Of a stretch of 64,000 nt of DNA, positions 1 through 7,546 are shown in pieces. Position 1 is the first letter of the stretch; each line of letters opens with the position of its first letter. The notes under the pieces were generated by a model. It did not search any database and had not been told where the DNA came from. It saw only the letters and a program-made list of their open reading frames with translations. Location: contig UQER01000005.1 in the NCBI GenBank assembly GCA_900540205.1, forward strand, positions 62,001-126,000. The letters are read 5' to 3'. This DNA is from an uncultured Porphyromonadaceae bacterium (lineage in GTDB: Bacteria > Bacteroidota > Bacteroidia > Bacteroidales > Muribaculaceae). A program made the translations under genes and the position numbers.

Positions 1-2
1 AC

Positions 3-911
3 CGCATTCTTGCCGACGGTCTGGCAGAACTCATTCTGCTCGGCAATCCCGAAGAGATCCGCACCAAGGCGTGGGAACTCAACCTCGATCATATTTCAAA
101 GGCAACCATAATCGACCCCAAAGACGAAGCCTCCATCGACAAATATGCGCCTCTGTTTTATGAGCTGCGCAAAAAGAAAGGCATCACAATGGAAGATGCA
201 CGCAAATATACCGCAGACGAGCTATATTTCGGATGCCTGATGGTGAAAGCCGGCGACGCCGACGGAATGGTGTCAGGAGCAATTCACACCACCGGCGACG
301 TGCTCCGCGCAGCATTCCAGGTGATAAAGACAGAGCCGGGCATCGACACCGTTTCAGGAGCATTCATCATGCTTCTGCCCGATAATTCGCCTTACGGCAC
401 AAACGGGTTGATGGTTTTCGCTGACTGTGCCGTAGTCCCCGATCCTGATGCCCGTCAGCTGGCACAAATTGCCGTATGCGCTGCACGCACCGCCAAAGAT
501 GTTGCCGGCATAGAGCCCCATGTAGCCATACTCTCATTCTCGACTAAAGGGAGTGCCAAGCACGAGCGTGTAGACAAAGTCATTGAAGCCACACGCATAG
601 CCCACGAAATGGCACCCGAACTTGACCTTGACGGCGAACTTCAGACTGATGCCGCCATTGTGCCGGTTGTAGCCAAGCTCAAGGCTCCGCAGTCGCCTAT
701 CGGAGGCAAAGCCAATGTACTGGTATTCCCGTCGCTCGAAGTTGGCAACATCGCCTACAAACTGGTGCAGCGTCTTGCCGGTGTAGAAGCCGTCGGCCCG
801 CTGCTGCAGGGTCTTGCTGCTCCTGTGAGCGACCTTTCGCGCGGGTGCTCCGATGCCGACATCTACAAGACTATCATCATGACCGCAAACCAGGCCATAC
901 ATGAGGCTTGA
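3..911 (+). CDS. pta: Phosphate acetyltransferase, 5' end missing
   Basis: Phosphate acetyltransferase exchanges phosphate and CoA on the acetyl group (acetyl-CoA + Pi to acetyl-phosphate + CoA) in the cytoplasm, the first step of acetate and ATP formation. The frame is open from the first complete codon at base 3, so the N-terminus lies outside the window; about 302 residues are visible. They match the C-terminal PTA catalytic domain, with typical segments DGMVSGA, FADCAV, ARTAKD, LSFSTKGS, ANVLVFPSLEVGNIAYK and PLLQGL. An internal ATG at 189 is not the true start, because homology continues upstream of it. ackA follows 50 bp downstream on the same strand, the classic pta-ackA pair. The family call is secure. 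Confidence 0.95.
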   Translation, partial: RILADGLAELILLGNPEEIRTKAWELNLDHISKATIIDPKDEASIDKYAPLFYELRKKKGITMEDARKYTADELYFGCLMVKAGDADGMVSGAIHTTGDVLRAAFQVIKTEPGIDTVSGAFIMLLPDNSPYGTNGLMVFADCAVVPDPDARQLAQIAVCAARTAKDVAGIEPHVAILSFSTKGSAKHERVDKVIEATRIAHEMAPELDLDGELQTDAAIVPVVAKLKAPQSPIGGKANVLVFPSLEVGNIAYKLVQRLAGVEAVGPLLQGLAAPVSDLSRGCSDADIYKTIIMTANQAIHEA

Positions 912-961
912 ATATAAGTTCACTCGCATATTAACCCCAAACCTACTGAATCATATAAATC

Positions 962-2164
962 ATGAAAATTCTCGTACTTAACTGCGGCAGCAGTTCTGTT
1001 AAATACAAACTTATTGATACCGCCACCGACAACGTCATGGCAGAAGGTGGCGTGGAAAAAATCGGTCTGCCCGACGGATTCCTGAAATACAAACTCGCAG
1101 ACGGCTCAAAAGCCATCAAGGAACTTGGCCTGGTGGACCACAAAGGCGCCGTCAAGGCAGTTCTCGACATCCTGACAGATCCCGAACTGGGATGCATCTC
1201 CAGCTACGACGAAATTGACGCCGTTGGCCACCGTGTGGTACACGGCGCCGAAAAATTCAGCAAGAGCGTACTCATCACCGACGAGGTGCTCCAGCAGGTA
1301 AAGGAATGCTACGACCTCGCTCCGCTCCATAACCCTGCCAACGTGACAGGTATAGAGGCCGTGGAGGAGATTCTGCCCGGCATCCCTCAGGTAGGCGTGT
1401 TCGACACCGCATTCCACCAGACCATGCCGGCAAAATCTTACATGTACGCTCTCCCCTACCGTTTCTACAAGGAGGATGGCGTGCGCCGCTACGGATTCCA
1501 CGGCACAAGCCACCGCTACGTATCGGCACGAGTTTGCGAAATTCTCGGGGTTGATATCGAGAAACAGCGCATCATCACATGCCATATCGGCAACGGCGGT
1601 TCAATCACAGCCGTATTCCACGGCAAGAGCATCGACACGTCAATGGGTCTGACCCCCACAGAGGGCCTCATGATGGGCACACGCGTTGGCGATGTGGATC
1701 CCGGAGCCCTCACATTCCTTATGAAAAAACACAACCTCACTGTTGACCAGCTGCAGACCATCATCAACAAGGAGAGCGGTGTGCTCGGTGTATCTGAAAT
1801 ATCGAGCGACATGCGCGAAATCGAAGCAGCTGTCAACGCCGGCGACGAACGTGCCAAACTCGCCCTCGACATGTACGAGCAGCGCATCATCAAATACATC
1901 GGTGCCTACGCTGCCGAAATGGGCGGTGTCGACATCATCGTGTTCACAGGCGGCGTGGGCGAAAACCAGACCGGTCTGCGTGCCAATGTATGCGCTCCTC
2001 TCGGCTTCATGGGTGTAACCCTTGACAAAGACGTCAATGCAAAAACCCGCGGCACCGAAACAGTGATTTCCACTCCTGAATCGAAAGTCACCGTTGTGGT
2101 TGTACCCACCGACGAAGAACTTATGATAGCCCGCGACACCGAAAAGATTGTCAACGGCAAATAA
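962..2164 (+). CDS. ackA: Acetate kinase
   Basis: Acetate kinase transfers phosphate from acetyl-phosphate to ADP, giving acetate and ATP by substrate-level phosphorylation. At 400 residues it has normal family length. The ASKHA-fold N-terminus MKILVLNCGSSSVKY is the acetokinase signature, followed by GHRVVHGAEKFS, the second signature around YGFHGTSHRYVS (catalytic His region), HIGNGGS in the phosphate-binding loop, TPTEGLMMGTRVGDVDPG, and FTGGVGEN near the C-terminus. The ATG at 962 gives the exact conserved N-terminus. It lies 50 bp after pta, so the two are probably co-transcribed and make acetate from the fermentative acetyl-CoA pool. Confidence 0.98.
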   Translation: MKILVLNCGSSSVKYKLIDTATDNVMAEGGVEKIGLPDGFLKYKLADGSKAIKELGLVDHKGAVKAVLDILTDPELGCISSYDEIDAVGHRVVHGAEKFSKSVLITDEVLQQVKECYDLAPLHNPANVTGIEAVEEILPGIPQVGVFDTAFHQTMPAKSYMYALPYRFYKEDGVRRYGFHGTSHRYVSARVCEILGVDIEKQRIITCHIGNGGSITAVFHGKSIDTSMGLTPTEGLMMGTRVGDVDPGALTFLMKKHNLTVDQLQTIINKESGVLGVSEISSDMREIEAAVNAGDERAKLALDMYEQRIIKYIGAYAAEMGGVDIIVFTGGVGENQTGLRANVCAPLGFMGVTLDKDVNAKTRGTETVISTPESKVTVVVVPTDEELMIARDTEKIVNGK

Positions 2165-2201
2165 ACCCTGAATTACCCACCGGACAGCACCACGCAACCT
2201 C

Positions 2202-3098
2202 ATGCTTGACTTCATTATCTGGACAGCCAACCCGATTCTGATTTCCTCGCCCGTGACCATCAGATGGTACGGCATAATGTTCGTGATCGGATTTTTTTTA
2301 GGCTACAAAATTGTGGAACGCATATTCCGTCATGAAGGCGCCCCTGAAAAATGGCTCGGCATACTTCTGATCTACGTAGTTGTCGCCACCATTGTAGGGT
2401 CCCGTCTGGGTCATGTGTTCTTTTATGCATGGGACTATTACTCCCGGCATCCCATCGAGATTCTCTACACATGGGAGGGTGGACTTGCGTCGCACGGCGG
2501 CACAATCGGCCTGATGATTGCTGTGGTGCTGTTCTCTATATTCGTGACAAAGAAAAGCCCGCTGTGGACGTTCGACCGGCTCGTTATACCGATCGCACTG
2601 GTGGGCGCACTCATCCGCATCGGCAATCTGATGAATCACGAAATCTACGGACATCCCACCGACCTCCCGTGGGGATTCCGCTTTGTGGTGAACCTGCATC
2701 AATGGATGGCAGGTGCACAGCCCATCTATTCCCTACCCTCACACCCCACTCAGCTCTACGAGGCGGCATGTTATCTCGCCTTGTTTGCGCTGCTGATGTG
2801 GATGTATTGGAAGAAGAACGCAGAGGAGCGTCCCGGACTGATATTCGGGGTATTCTTCATCGTTCTGTTCACAAGCCGTTTCATTATCGAATTCGTAAAG
2901 AATCCGCAGGAAGATTTTGAAATCGGCATGACTCTCAACATGGGCCAGCTGCTGTCCATCCCGTTCATTCTGATGGGCATCGGACTGGTGATGTACGCCA
3001 TGATGCACAAACGCCAGCATCTGACATTTCCAAATAAATTTGCCGAGCAGATTGAAGCCGAACGGCACGGCTCCCACAGGAATAAGCCCGGCAAATAA
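2202..3098 (+). CDS. lgt: Phosphatidylglycerol--prolipoprotein diacylglyceryl transferase
   Basis: Lgt moves diacylglycerol from phosphatidylglycerol to the lipobox cysteine of prolipoproteins, the first step of lipoprotein maturation, in the inner membrane. The 298-residue protein has several hydrophobic helices and the diagnostic Lgt motifs: RWYGIMF near the N-terminus, GSRLGHVFFY, GGLASHGGTIG, RIGNLMNHEIYG (the Lgt signature with its essential Arg and Asn), SHPTQLYEA, and FTSRFIIEF. The start at 2202 is the first ATG of the frame after ackA. The many SusD-like, fimbrillin and heme-locus lipoproteins in this window are expected clients. Whether it shares a transcript with ackA, 37 bp upstream, cannot be told. 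Confidence 0.95.
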   Translation: MLDFIIWTANPILISSPVTIRWYGIMFVIGFFLGYKIVERIFRHEGAPEKWLGILLIYVVVATIVGSRLGHVFFYAWDYYSRHPIEILYTWEGGLASHGGTIGLMIAVVLFSIFVTKKSPLWTFDRLVIPIALVGALIRIGNLMNHEIYGHPTDLPWGFRFVVNLHQWMAGAQPIYSLPSHPTQLYEAACYLALFALLMWMYWKKNAEERPGLIFGVFFIVLFTSRFIIEFVKNPQEDFEIGMTLNMGQLLSIPFILMGIGLVMYAMMHKRQHLTFPNKFAEQIEAERHGSHRNKPGK

Positions 3099-3151
3099 AC
3101 GCCGGGACGGCCTCCGTCCTCCGGCACACCGGCACTTCATTGCAACCAATC

Positions 3152-4426
3152 ATGAGCACTCGCCATCATACTGCCGCCCCAATAACAGATAAGGGGTCTA
3201 TATTACAGAACATAGGAGCTTTTTTTAAAAAGCCGTTTTTTCAGAACTACAGAACCATTGCGGTGCTGTGGGTCATCCTTGCGGTCGTAGCCGCCATAAC
3301 AAAAGGAGGATTATCAGGCGACAAGCTGAACAACTTCCAGATTTTCCGGTACGTCTATTATCATCTTGTCGACTTCAAATCGCTTTACGCCCTCTACCCT
3401 GCCGAATACGGCGACTGCAACCACTACGGACCGGTGTTCAGCATCATCATTGCGCCATTCGCACTGATGCCTCAGTTTCTCGGCCTGATAAGCTGGCTGC
3501 TGTTTCTCGGCGCAATGCTTTATGTGGCAATCCTAAAGCTGCCCCTACCCATCAACCATTCCGGCAAAATCCTGATTTTCTGGTTCGTCTCAAACGAGGT
3601 ACTCAGCTCCATGCAGATGGCCCAGTTTAACATTGCCGTGGCGGCATTGCTGATCGGGGCATACATAGCCATCAGAAAGGGACGCACCGGCTCGGCTGCA
3701 TTCTTCATCTGGATAAGCGCCCTGACGAAAATCTACGGAATTCTCGGACTGGTGGTCTTCTTTTTCACCGACAAGAAACTCCGCTTTATCGGATGGAACA
3801 TAGCATGGGCTGCCATCCTCTTCGCACTCCCCATGATTATAAGCAGCCCTGAATATGTACTTTCCCAGTACGCCGAATGGGCGACGTCGCTATCCGACAA
3901 GAATGCCATGAACGTGGCGGTAGGGTTCAATACACAAAGCAATTACTACCAGAACATATCGGTGCTCGGCATGATTCATCGCATCACTCAGCTCGCATTC
4001 TCCGACATGTATATACTCCTCCCCGCCGCCCTGCTGTATCTGCTGCCGTTGGCCAGAACATCGCAATACCGTTTTCATGGCTACCAGTATGGCATGATAG
4101 CCTCATCCCTGATGTGCATCATCCTGTTCAGCACCGGCAGCGAATCGAGCGGCTACATCATCGCAATGCTCGGAGTAGCCATATGGTATGTCACAGCACC
4201 CGGCGAACGCACAACCACCGACACTGCGCTCCTTATCTTCGCACTCATACTCGGCAGCTTCGGCACAAGCGACCTTATGCCGTCGGTAATCAAACGCGGC
4301 TTCATCCGCCCATACTCCTTGAAAGCACTGCCTGTCCTGCTGGTATGGCTAAAACTGATATGGGAACTTTGCACCGTAAATTACGGCGCCCGACAGGCCG
4401 TGAATATCAGCTCTACGAACAAATAA
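3152..4426 (+). CDS. GT87-type polytopic membrane glycosyltransferase (DUF2029 family)
   Basis: This is a 424-residue integral membrane protein with about ten hydrophobic segments. It resembles the GT87/DUF2029 family of polyprenol-phosphate-mannose-dependent mannosyltransferases. Visible family-like features are an extracytoplasmic loop near residues 65-95 with FKSLYALYPAEYGDCNHYGPVFS, shown here only as YALYPAEYGDCNHYGPV, and the intramembrane QMAQFN segment that matches the conserved Q-x2-Q-x-N element of these enzymes. The frame also opens at an earlier TTG (3140), but the ATG at 3152 is preferred. The acceptor and sugar donor cannot be read from sequence. It lies 53 bp after lgt on the same strand, so they may share a transcript, but no functional link is evident. 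Confidence 0.7.
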   Translation: MSTRHHTAAPITDKGSILQNIGAFFKKPFFQNYRTIAVLWVILAVVAAITKGGLSGDKLNNFQIFRYVYYHLVDFKSLYALYPAEYGDCNHYGPVFSIIIAPFALMPQFLGLISWLLFLGAMLYVAILKLPLPINHSGKILIFWFVSNEVLSSMQMAQFNIAVAALLIGAYIAIRKGRTGSAAFFIWISALTKIYGILGLVVFFFTDKKLRFIGWNIAWAAILFALPMIISSPEYVLSQYAEWATSLSDKNAMNVAVGFNTQSNYYQNISVLGMIHRITQLAFSDMYILLPAALLYLLPLARTSQYRFHGYQYGMIASSLMCIILFSTGSESSGYIIAMLGVAIWYVTAPGERTTTDTALLIFALILGSFGTSDLMPSVIKRGFIRPYSLKALPVLLVWLKLIWELCTVNYGARQAVNISSTNK

Positions 4427-4458
4427 GCGCAAAGCACTGTTAAATTTACACGTCTGCG

Positions 4459-4489
4459 GTTGCAGAACGCAGAAAAGTTCGTAACTTTG
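4459..4489 (+). promoter_or_regulatory. Bacteroidetes-type promoter for ssrA
   Basis: GTTG at 4459-4462 and TAACTTTG at 4482-4489 are 19 bp apart, fitting the Bacteroidetes sigma-ABfr consensus (TTTG, 19-21 bp, TAnnTTTG). Transcription would begin about 4496, leaving a short 5' leader to be trimmed before the mature tmRNA end at 4560. Confidence 0.65.
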
Positions 4490-4559
4490 CATAAATCCGA
4501 TTGATGTCAGGAGTGACACAAACGGACTGCCAGCACGCAACCCGCGTGAAAATCAAAAT

Positions 4560-4957
4560 GGGGATGACCGGTTTTGACAGCGCGTAGAGGTGGTGAGCAA
4601 GCATGCAGAGCAATAATGCCTACGCTCTATAATATGGGACATTGCAATTTTAAATGGCGAAAACAACTACGCTCTTGCTGCCTGATCGAAGTACAGTAGA
4701 TCACGCTTAATCTCCGCAACAGTTGCAGAGACAAGACATCGCCCAATCGCCCACTTCCCGAGGCGGATTGACAAGGCGGTGCAGTTAAATCGGGGATAGG
4801 AGGCCGAAAGCCGCGCGAAGCCTCCGAAATTTCAGCGGATAAGGGTCGGCATTGGCTGTTTCAGGCCTGTGTCACCACGAAAACCAATCTGAAACTAAGC
4901 ATGTAGAAAACTCATTAGTTCCGCGTTTGGACGAGGGTTCAAGTCCCTCCATCTCCA
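4560..4957 (+). ncRNA. ssrA: Transfer-messenger RNA (tmRNA)
   Basis: tmRNA rescues stalled ribosomes by acting as an alanyl-tRNA and then as a short mRNA that adds a degradation tag. The 5' end GGGGATGACC (4560) pairs through GGGGATG with CATCTCC at 4950-4956, forming the tRNA-like acceptor stem; GGTTCAAGTCCC at the 3' end is the T arm. The tag frame runs 4656-4685 and encodes GENNYALAA followed by TGA; with the tRNA-carried alanine the tag is (A)GENNYALAA, typical of Bacteroidetes. The bases after the discriminator A (4957) are CAG, not CCA, so the 3' CCA must be added enzymatically. The RNA has its own promoter upstream and a strong terminator downstream. Confidence 0.96.
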
Positions 4958-4968
4958 CAGACTATTGT

Positions 4969-5017
4969 AGCAGAAAGTTGCCGATTATCTACAACAATCG
5001 GCAACTTTCTGCTTTTG
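4969..5017 (+). terminator. Rho-independent terminator of ssrA
   Basis: An 18-bp perfect inverted repeat (AGCAGAAAGTTGCCGATT at 4969-4986, complement at 4996-5013) with a 9-base loop is followed by a short T run. It begins 12 bp after the mature tmRNA end. The next 130 bp up to 5147 show nothing recognisable. Confidence 0.88.
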
Positions 5018-5146
5018 TACAGCTAATGATGCTGGAGGACCGGCTATCTCCTATTGCCATTTATCACTCCGCTATCTATTGGGATTATCGCAGGCGTTAT
5101 ATAACATGACGGCAATGCGCGCGAAATCTTTCTCAGAAATCGGGCG

Positions 5147-6205
5147 TCAGATTCCAAAAAGGAAGGACAGCGGTTCCGCATCCTGCATCTTGACGGCGGC
5201 ATCGCCTGAATATATTTCACCATTGGTCAGAGTGAGTTTCCTGACGCTTTTGTCAGCGCTGAAATCGAGAGCATTTAAATCTATCCAGAAAATGTCCGGG
5301 CTCAGTGTCGATTCGAAATAATAAACCCTGTTTTTCTGGTCTGCCACAGTCCGCCATCGGGTGGAGGCAATATTAGGCTGGGAAGGGATGGAGATGCCTA
5401 ACGGCACTGATACATTTCGCATCACACTGAACACCCCGGCCACAGCCTGACGATAATCCGCTGTCTGAGGTAAGGCTTTTATGTAAAAAGATGCCCTGAC
5501 GAAACGGTCGGACGCGCGATTGGTGCCCGGCAGCATGACAAGACCGCCGATCTGCTCCCAATAGTCATCCAAAGTCTGTTGCTTGTCGTATGTAGGCGAG
5601 TTGGTCATCACCTGACAGTCGCGCCCGTGATGAATCACGAGATTTCCATTAATATATTCAAATATGGCGCTGTTCCCTGTAGGATCCGATATGGAAAGGT
5701 GTAAAGTCGATTTTGCGCCGTTCGGCAAATCAGGGTCATCTATACGGAAAACCTCTTTGCCAAGGACCTCCACCGCCTCATCGACCGTAGCAAAATTGTC
5801 AAGCACATACTGTGTCCATATGCTAAGTCCCATGACGGGGCGTTTGTCGTCCGGTCTATGATAATCCGATTCCGCCAGGAACAGCAGATTTGCCACAAGG
5901 CCTTTTTCGTTCATCCCGTCACACACACCGATGTCATATCCGGCCGTCACCACACTGCCGTAAACCGATGTCCATTTAACTGTATTATCGGTCTTACCTC
6001 CCCGGCGTTCCATGCCTCTTGGAAAGAAATAGATGTTGGACTGTGGATCTTCTTTCCAATCCATCGTTCGGCCTGTCACTATCATATTGTCCGGACCGAG
6101 ATAAACTGCACGCGTACACGCGTCTGATTTGCCGGTAACAGCTGCCGCAGCAACCATAATGCATGCAATTGAAGCCAATCTGTAAATTCCTGCTTTATTC
6201 ACCAT
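5147..6205 (-). CDS. Exported choloylglycine hydrolase-family (Ntn) amide hydrolase
   Basis: This belongs to the linear-amide C-N hydrolase family (bile salt hydrolase / penicillin V acylase, N-terminal-nucleophile fold). A signal peptide of about 29 residues ends at SDA; cleavage would expose Cys30 as the nucleophile. From that Cys, Arg46 and Asp49 sit at +16 and +19, the same spacing as C2/R18/D21 of characterised bile salt hydrolases. CDGMNEKGL, MTNSPTYDKQ (Asn202) and SDRFVR further downstream are also family motifs. The protein is 352 residues, close to the family norm. Substrate is open: conjugated bile salts, penicillin V-type amides or N-acyl signals are all possible. It is downstream of an exported dipeptide epimerase on the same strand, separated by 199 bp in which no promoter was recognised. 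Confidence 0.85.
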   Translation of the reverse strand: MVNKAGIYRLASIACIMVAAAAVTGKSDACTRAVYLGPDNMIVTGRTMDWKEDPQSNIYFFPRGMERRGGKTDNTVKWTSVYGSVVTAGYDIGVCDGMNEKGLVANLLFLAESDYHRPDDKRPVMGLSIWTQYVLDNFATVDEAVEVLGKEVFRIDDPDLPNGAKSTLHLSISDPTGNSAIFEYINGNLVIHHGRDCQVMTNSPTYDKQQTLDDYWEQIGGLVMLPGTNRASDRFVRASFYIKALPQTADYRQAVAGVFSVMRNVSVPLGISIPSQPNIASTRWRTVADQKNRVYYFESTLSPDIFWIDLNALDFSADKSVRKLTLTNGEIYSGDAAVKMQDAEPLSFLFGI

Positions 6206-6404
6206 ATTTCAATCTTTTCTAAATGTATTTCCTGCAATACCCCTCCCCTAACAATATTGCAACGCACAGAAGGAGCATGCGGTTCAGACTGAATTTAGAT
6301 TTATCTCAGGTGAAAGCACGGCAATATATAAACCTCGGCAATATCCGGCGAGGATTGGATGACGCGGACGCCACATCATCCGGCAGAGCATCACACTTGG
6401 CCTG

Positions 6405-7475
6405 TCACCGTTTCACAATCCCGATACCGGGAGTGGACGGAAGGGTGACTTTGCCATCCACAATCTTCATCCCGTCAAAAAGGTCATTTGCTATCAGCAG
6501 GTTGCCGTCAAGGTCCACCCAATCGGCCAACGGTGCGAGCTGAGCGGCGGCCGACACAGCACACGAGGTCTCGGTCATGCAGCCGATCATCACCTTCATG
6601 CCGAGGGCGCGGGCCAACACAGCCATTTTGTAGGCTTCATGCATACCGCCGCTTTTCATGAGTTTGATATTGATGCCGTCGTAGCATCGGGCAAGTGCCG
6701 GGATATCGGCCGACGTCTGTACTGCCTCGTCGGCTATTATGGGCAGCGGCGACCGCTCACGCAGCCACGCATGCCCCTCGAAATCCGACTTTCTCAGCGG
6801 CTGCTCCACAAAAAGCACATTACGGGTAGCAAGCCACATTATGTTGTCAAGAGCCTCCTCCGGTGACTTCCATCCCTGATTGACGTCAACACATATAGGT
6901 CGGTCTGTATGGCGACGGATTGTCTCAATCAACTCACGGTCGCCGGGCACCCCCATCTTTACTTTGATTATACGGTATGGTTCAGCCTCGGCAAGCTTTC
7001 GTGAGAGCTCGTCGGGCGAATCAACGGAAACCGTATAGGACGTACACGGCGCCAAAGCGGGGTCAAGTCCGTAAATCTGATACCACGCGCGTCCCATCAT
7101 TTTGCCCGTAAGGTCGTGGAGGGCAATATCGATTGCAGCCTTTGCGGCACGATTGCCCGGCGCAAGTGAATCCATATATGCGTGTATGTCCTCCAACGCA
7201 AATGGATCAGAAAGCCGTGACGGATCAATGAGCGAAAGGAATTCAGTGACGGATTTTACCGACTCTCCAAGATATGGGGGCATCGATGCCTCACCATAGC
7301 CGGTGATTGAATCGATGGTGATTTCCACCTGCACTCCCGGAGTGGACGTGCGCGACATGGACGCAAGATTGAATGCATGACGCAACTTCAGCTCATAGGG
7401 ATAGAATCTTAATTCCACTGCATTTGAGGACACCAAAGAAATTAAAAAGAAAAATAAAGCTATGATTTTTTTCAT
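6405..7475 (-). CDS. Exported dipeptide epimerase, enolase superfamily (L-Ala-D/L-Glu epimerase-like)
   Basis: A muconate-lactonising-subgroup enolase-superfamily enzyme, probably epimerising the second residue of a dipeptide. All catalytic elements are present: KVK at Lys171/Lys173, metal ligands Asp197 (VDVNQG), Glu224 (FVEQPL) and Asp249 (IADEA), and the opposite acid-base Lys271 (NIKLMKSGG). The C-terminal DLDGN (321-325) matches the Asp-x-Asp element that binds the dipeptide amino group in Ala-Glu epimerases. Length 356 is normal. Unusually, the N-terminus MKKIIALFFFLISLVSSNA looks like a signal peptide, so the enzyme should work in the periplasm, perhaps on murein-derived or dietary dipeptides. 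The exported amide hydrolase downstream may share its transcript. Exact dipeptide specificity cannot be read. Confidence 0.87.
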   Translation of the reverse strand: MKKIIALFFFLISLVSSNAVELRFYPYELKLRHAFNLASMSRTSTPGVQVEITIDSITGYGEASMPPYLGESVKSVTEFLSLIDPSRLSDPFALEDIHAYMDSLAPGNRAAKAAIDIALHDLTGKMMGRAWYQIYGLDPALAPCTSYTVSVDSPDELSRKLAEAEPYRIIKVKMGVPGDRELIETIRRHTDRPICVDVNQGWKSPEEALDNIMWLATRNVLFVEQPLRKSDFEGHAWLRERSPLPIIADEAVQTSADIPALARCYDGINIKLMKSGGMHEAYKMAVLARALGMKVMIGCMTETSCAVSAAAQLAPLADWVDLDGNLLIANDLFDGMKIVDGKVTLPSTPGIGIVKR

Positions 7476-7482
7476 GACACCG

Positions 7483-7490
7483 CAAATTTA
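7483..7490 (-). promoter_or_regulatory. Probable -7 element for the epimerase gene
   Basis: Read on the minus strand this is TAAATTTG, an exact match to TAnnTTTG, 8 bp upstream of the epimerase ATG. The upstream -33 element is poor (ATTG on the minus strand at 7514-7517, 23 bp away), and the implied leader is extremely short. Confidence 0.4.
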
Positions 7491-7546
7491 AACATATTTA
7501 CGCACAATAAGAACCAATGCATGCATTCAGCGCCAGCCACCTACTG

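Noticed and set aside
5017..5146. Short gene or RNA between ssrA and the amide hydrolase
   Set aside because: No promoter, hairpin or coding pattern was found.
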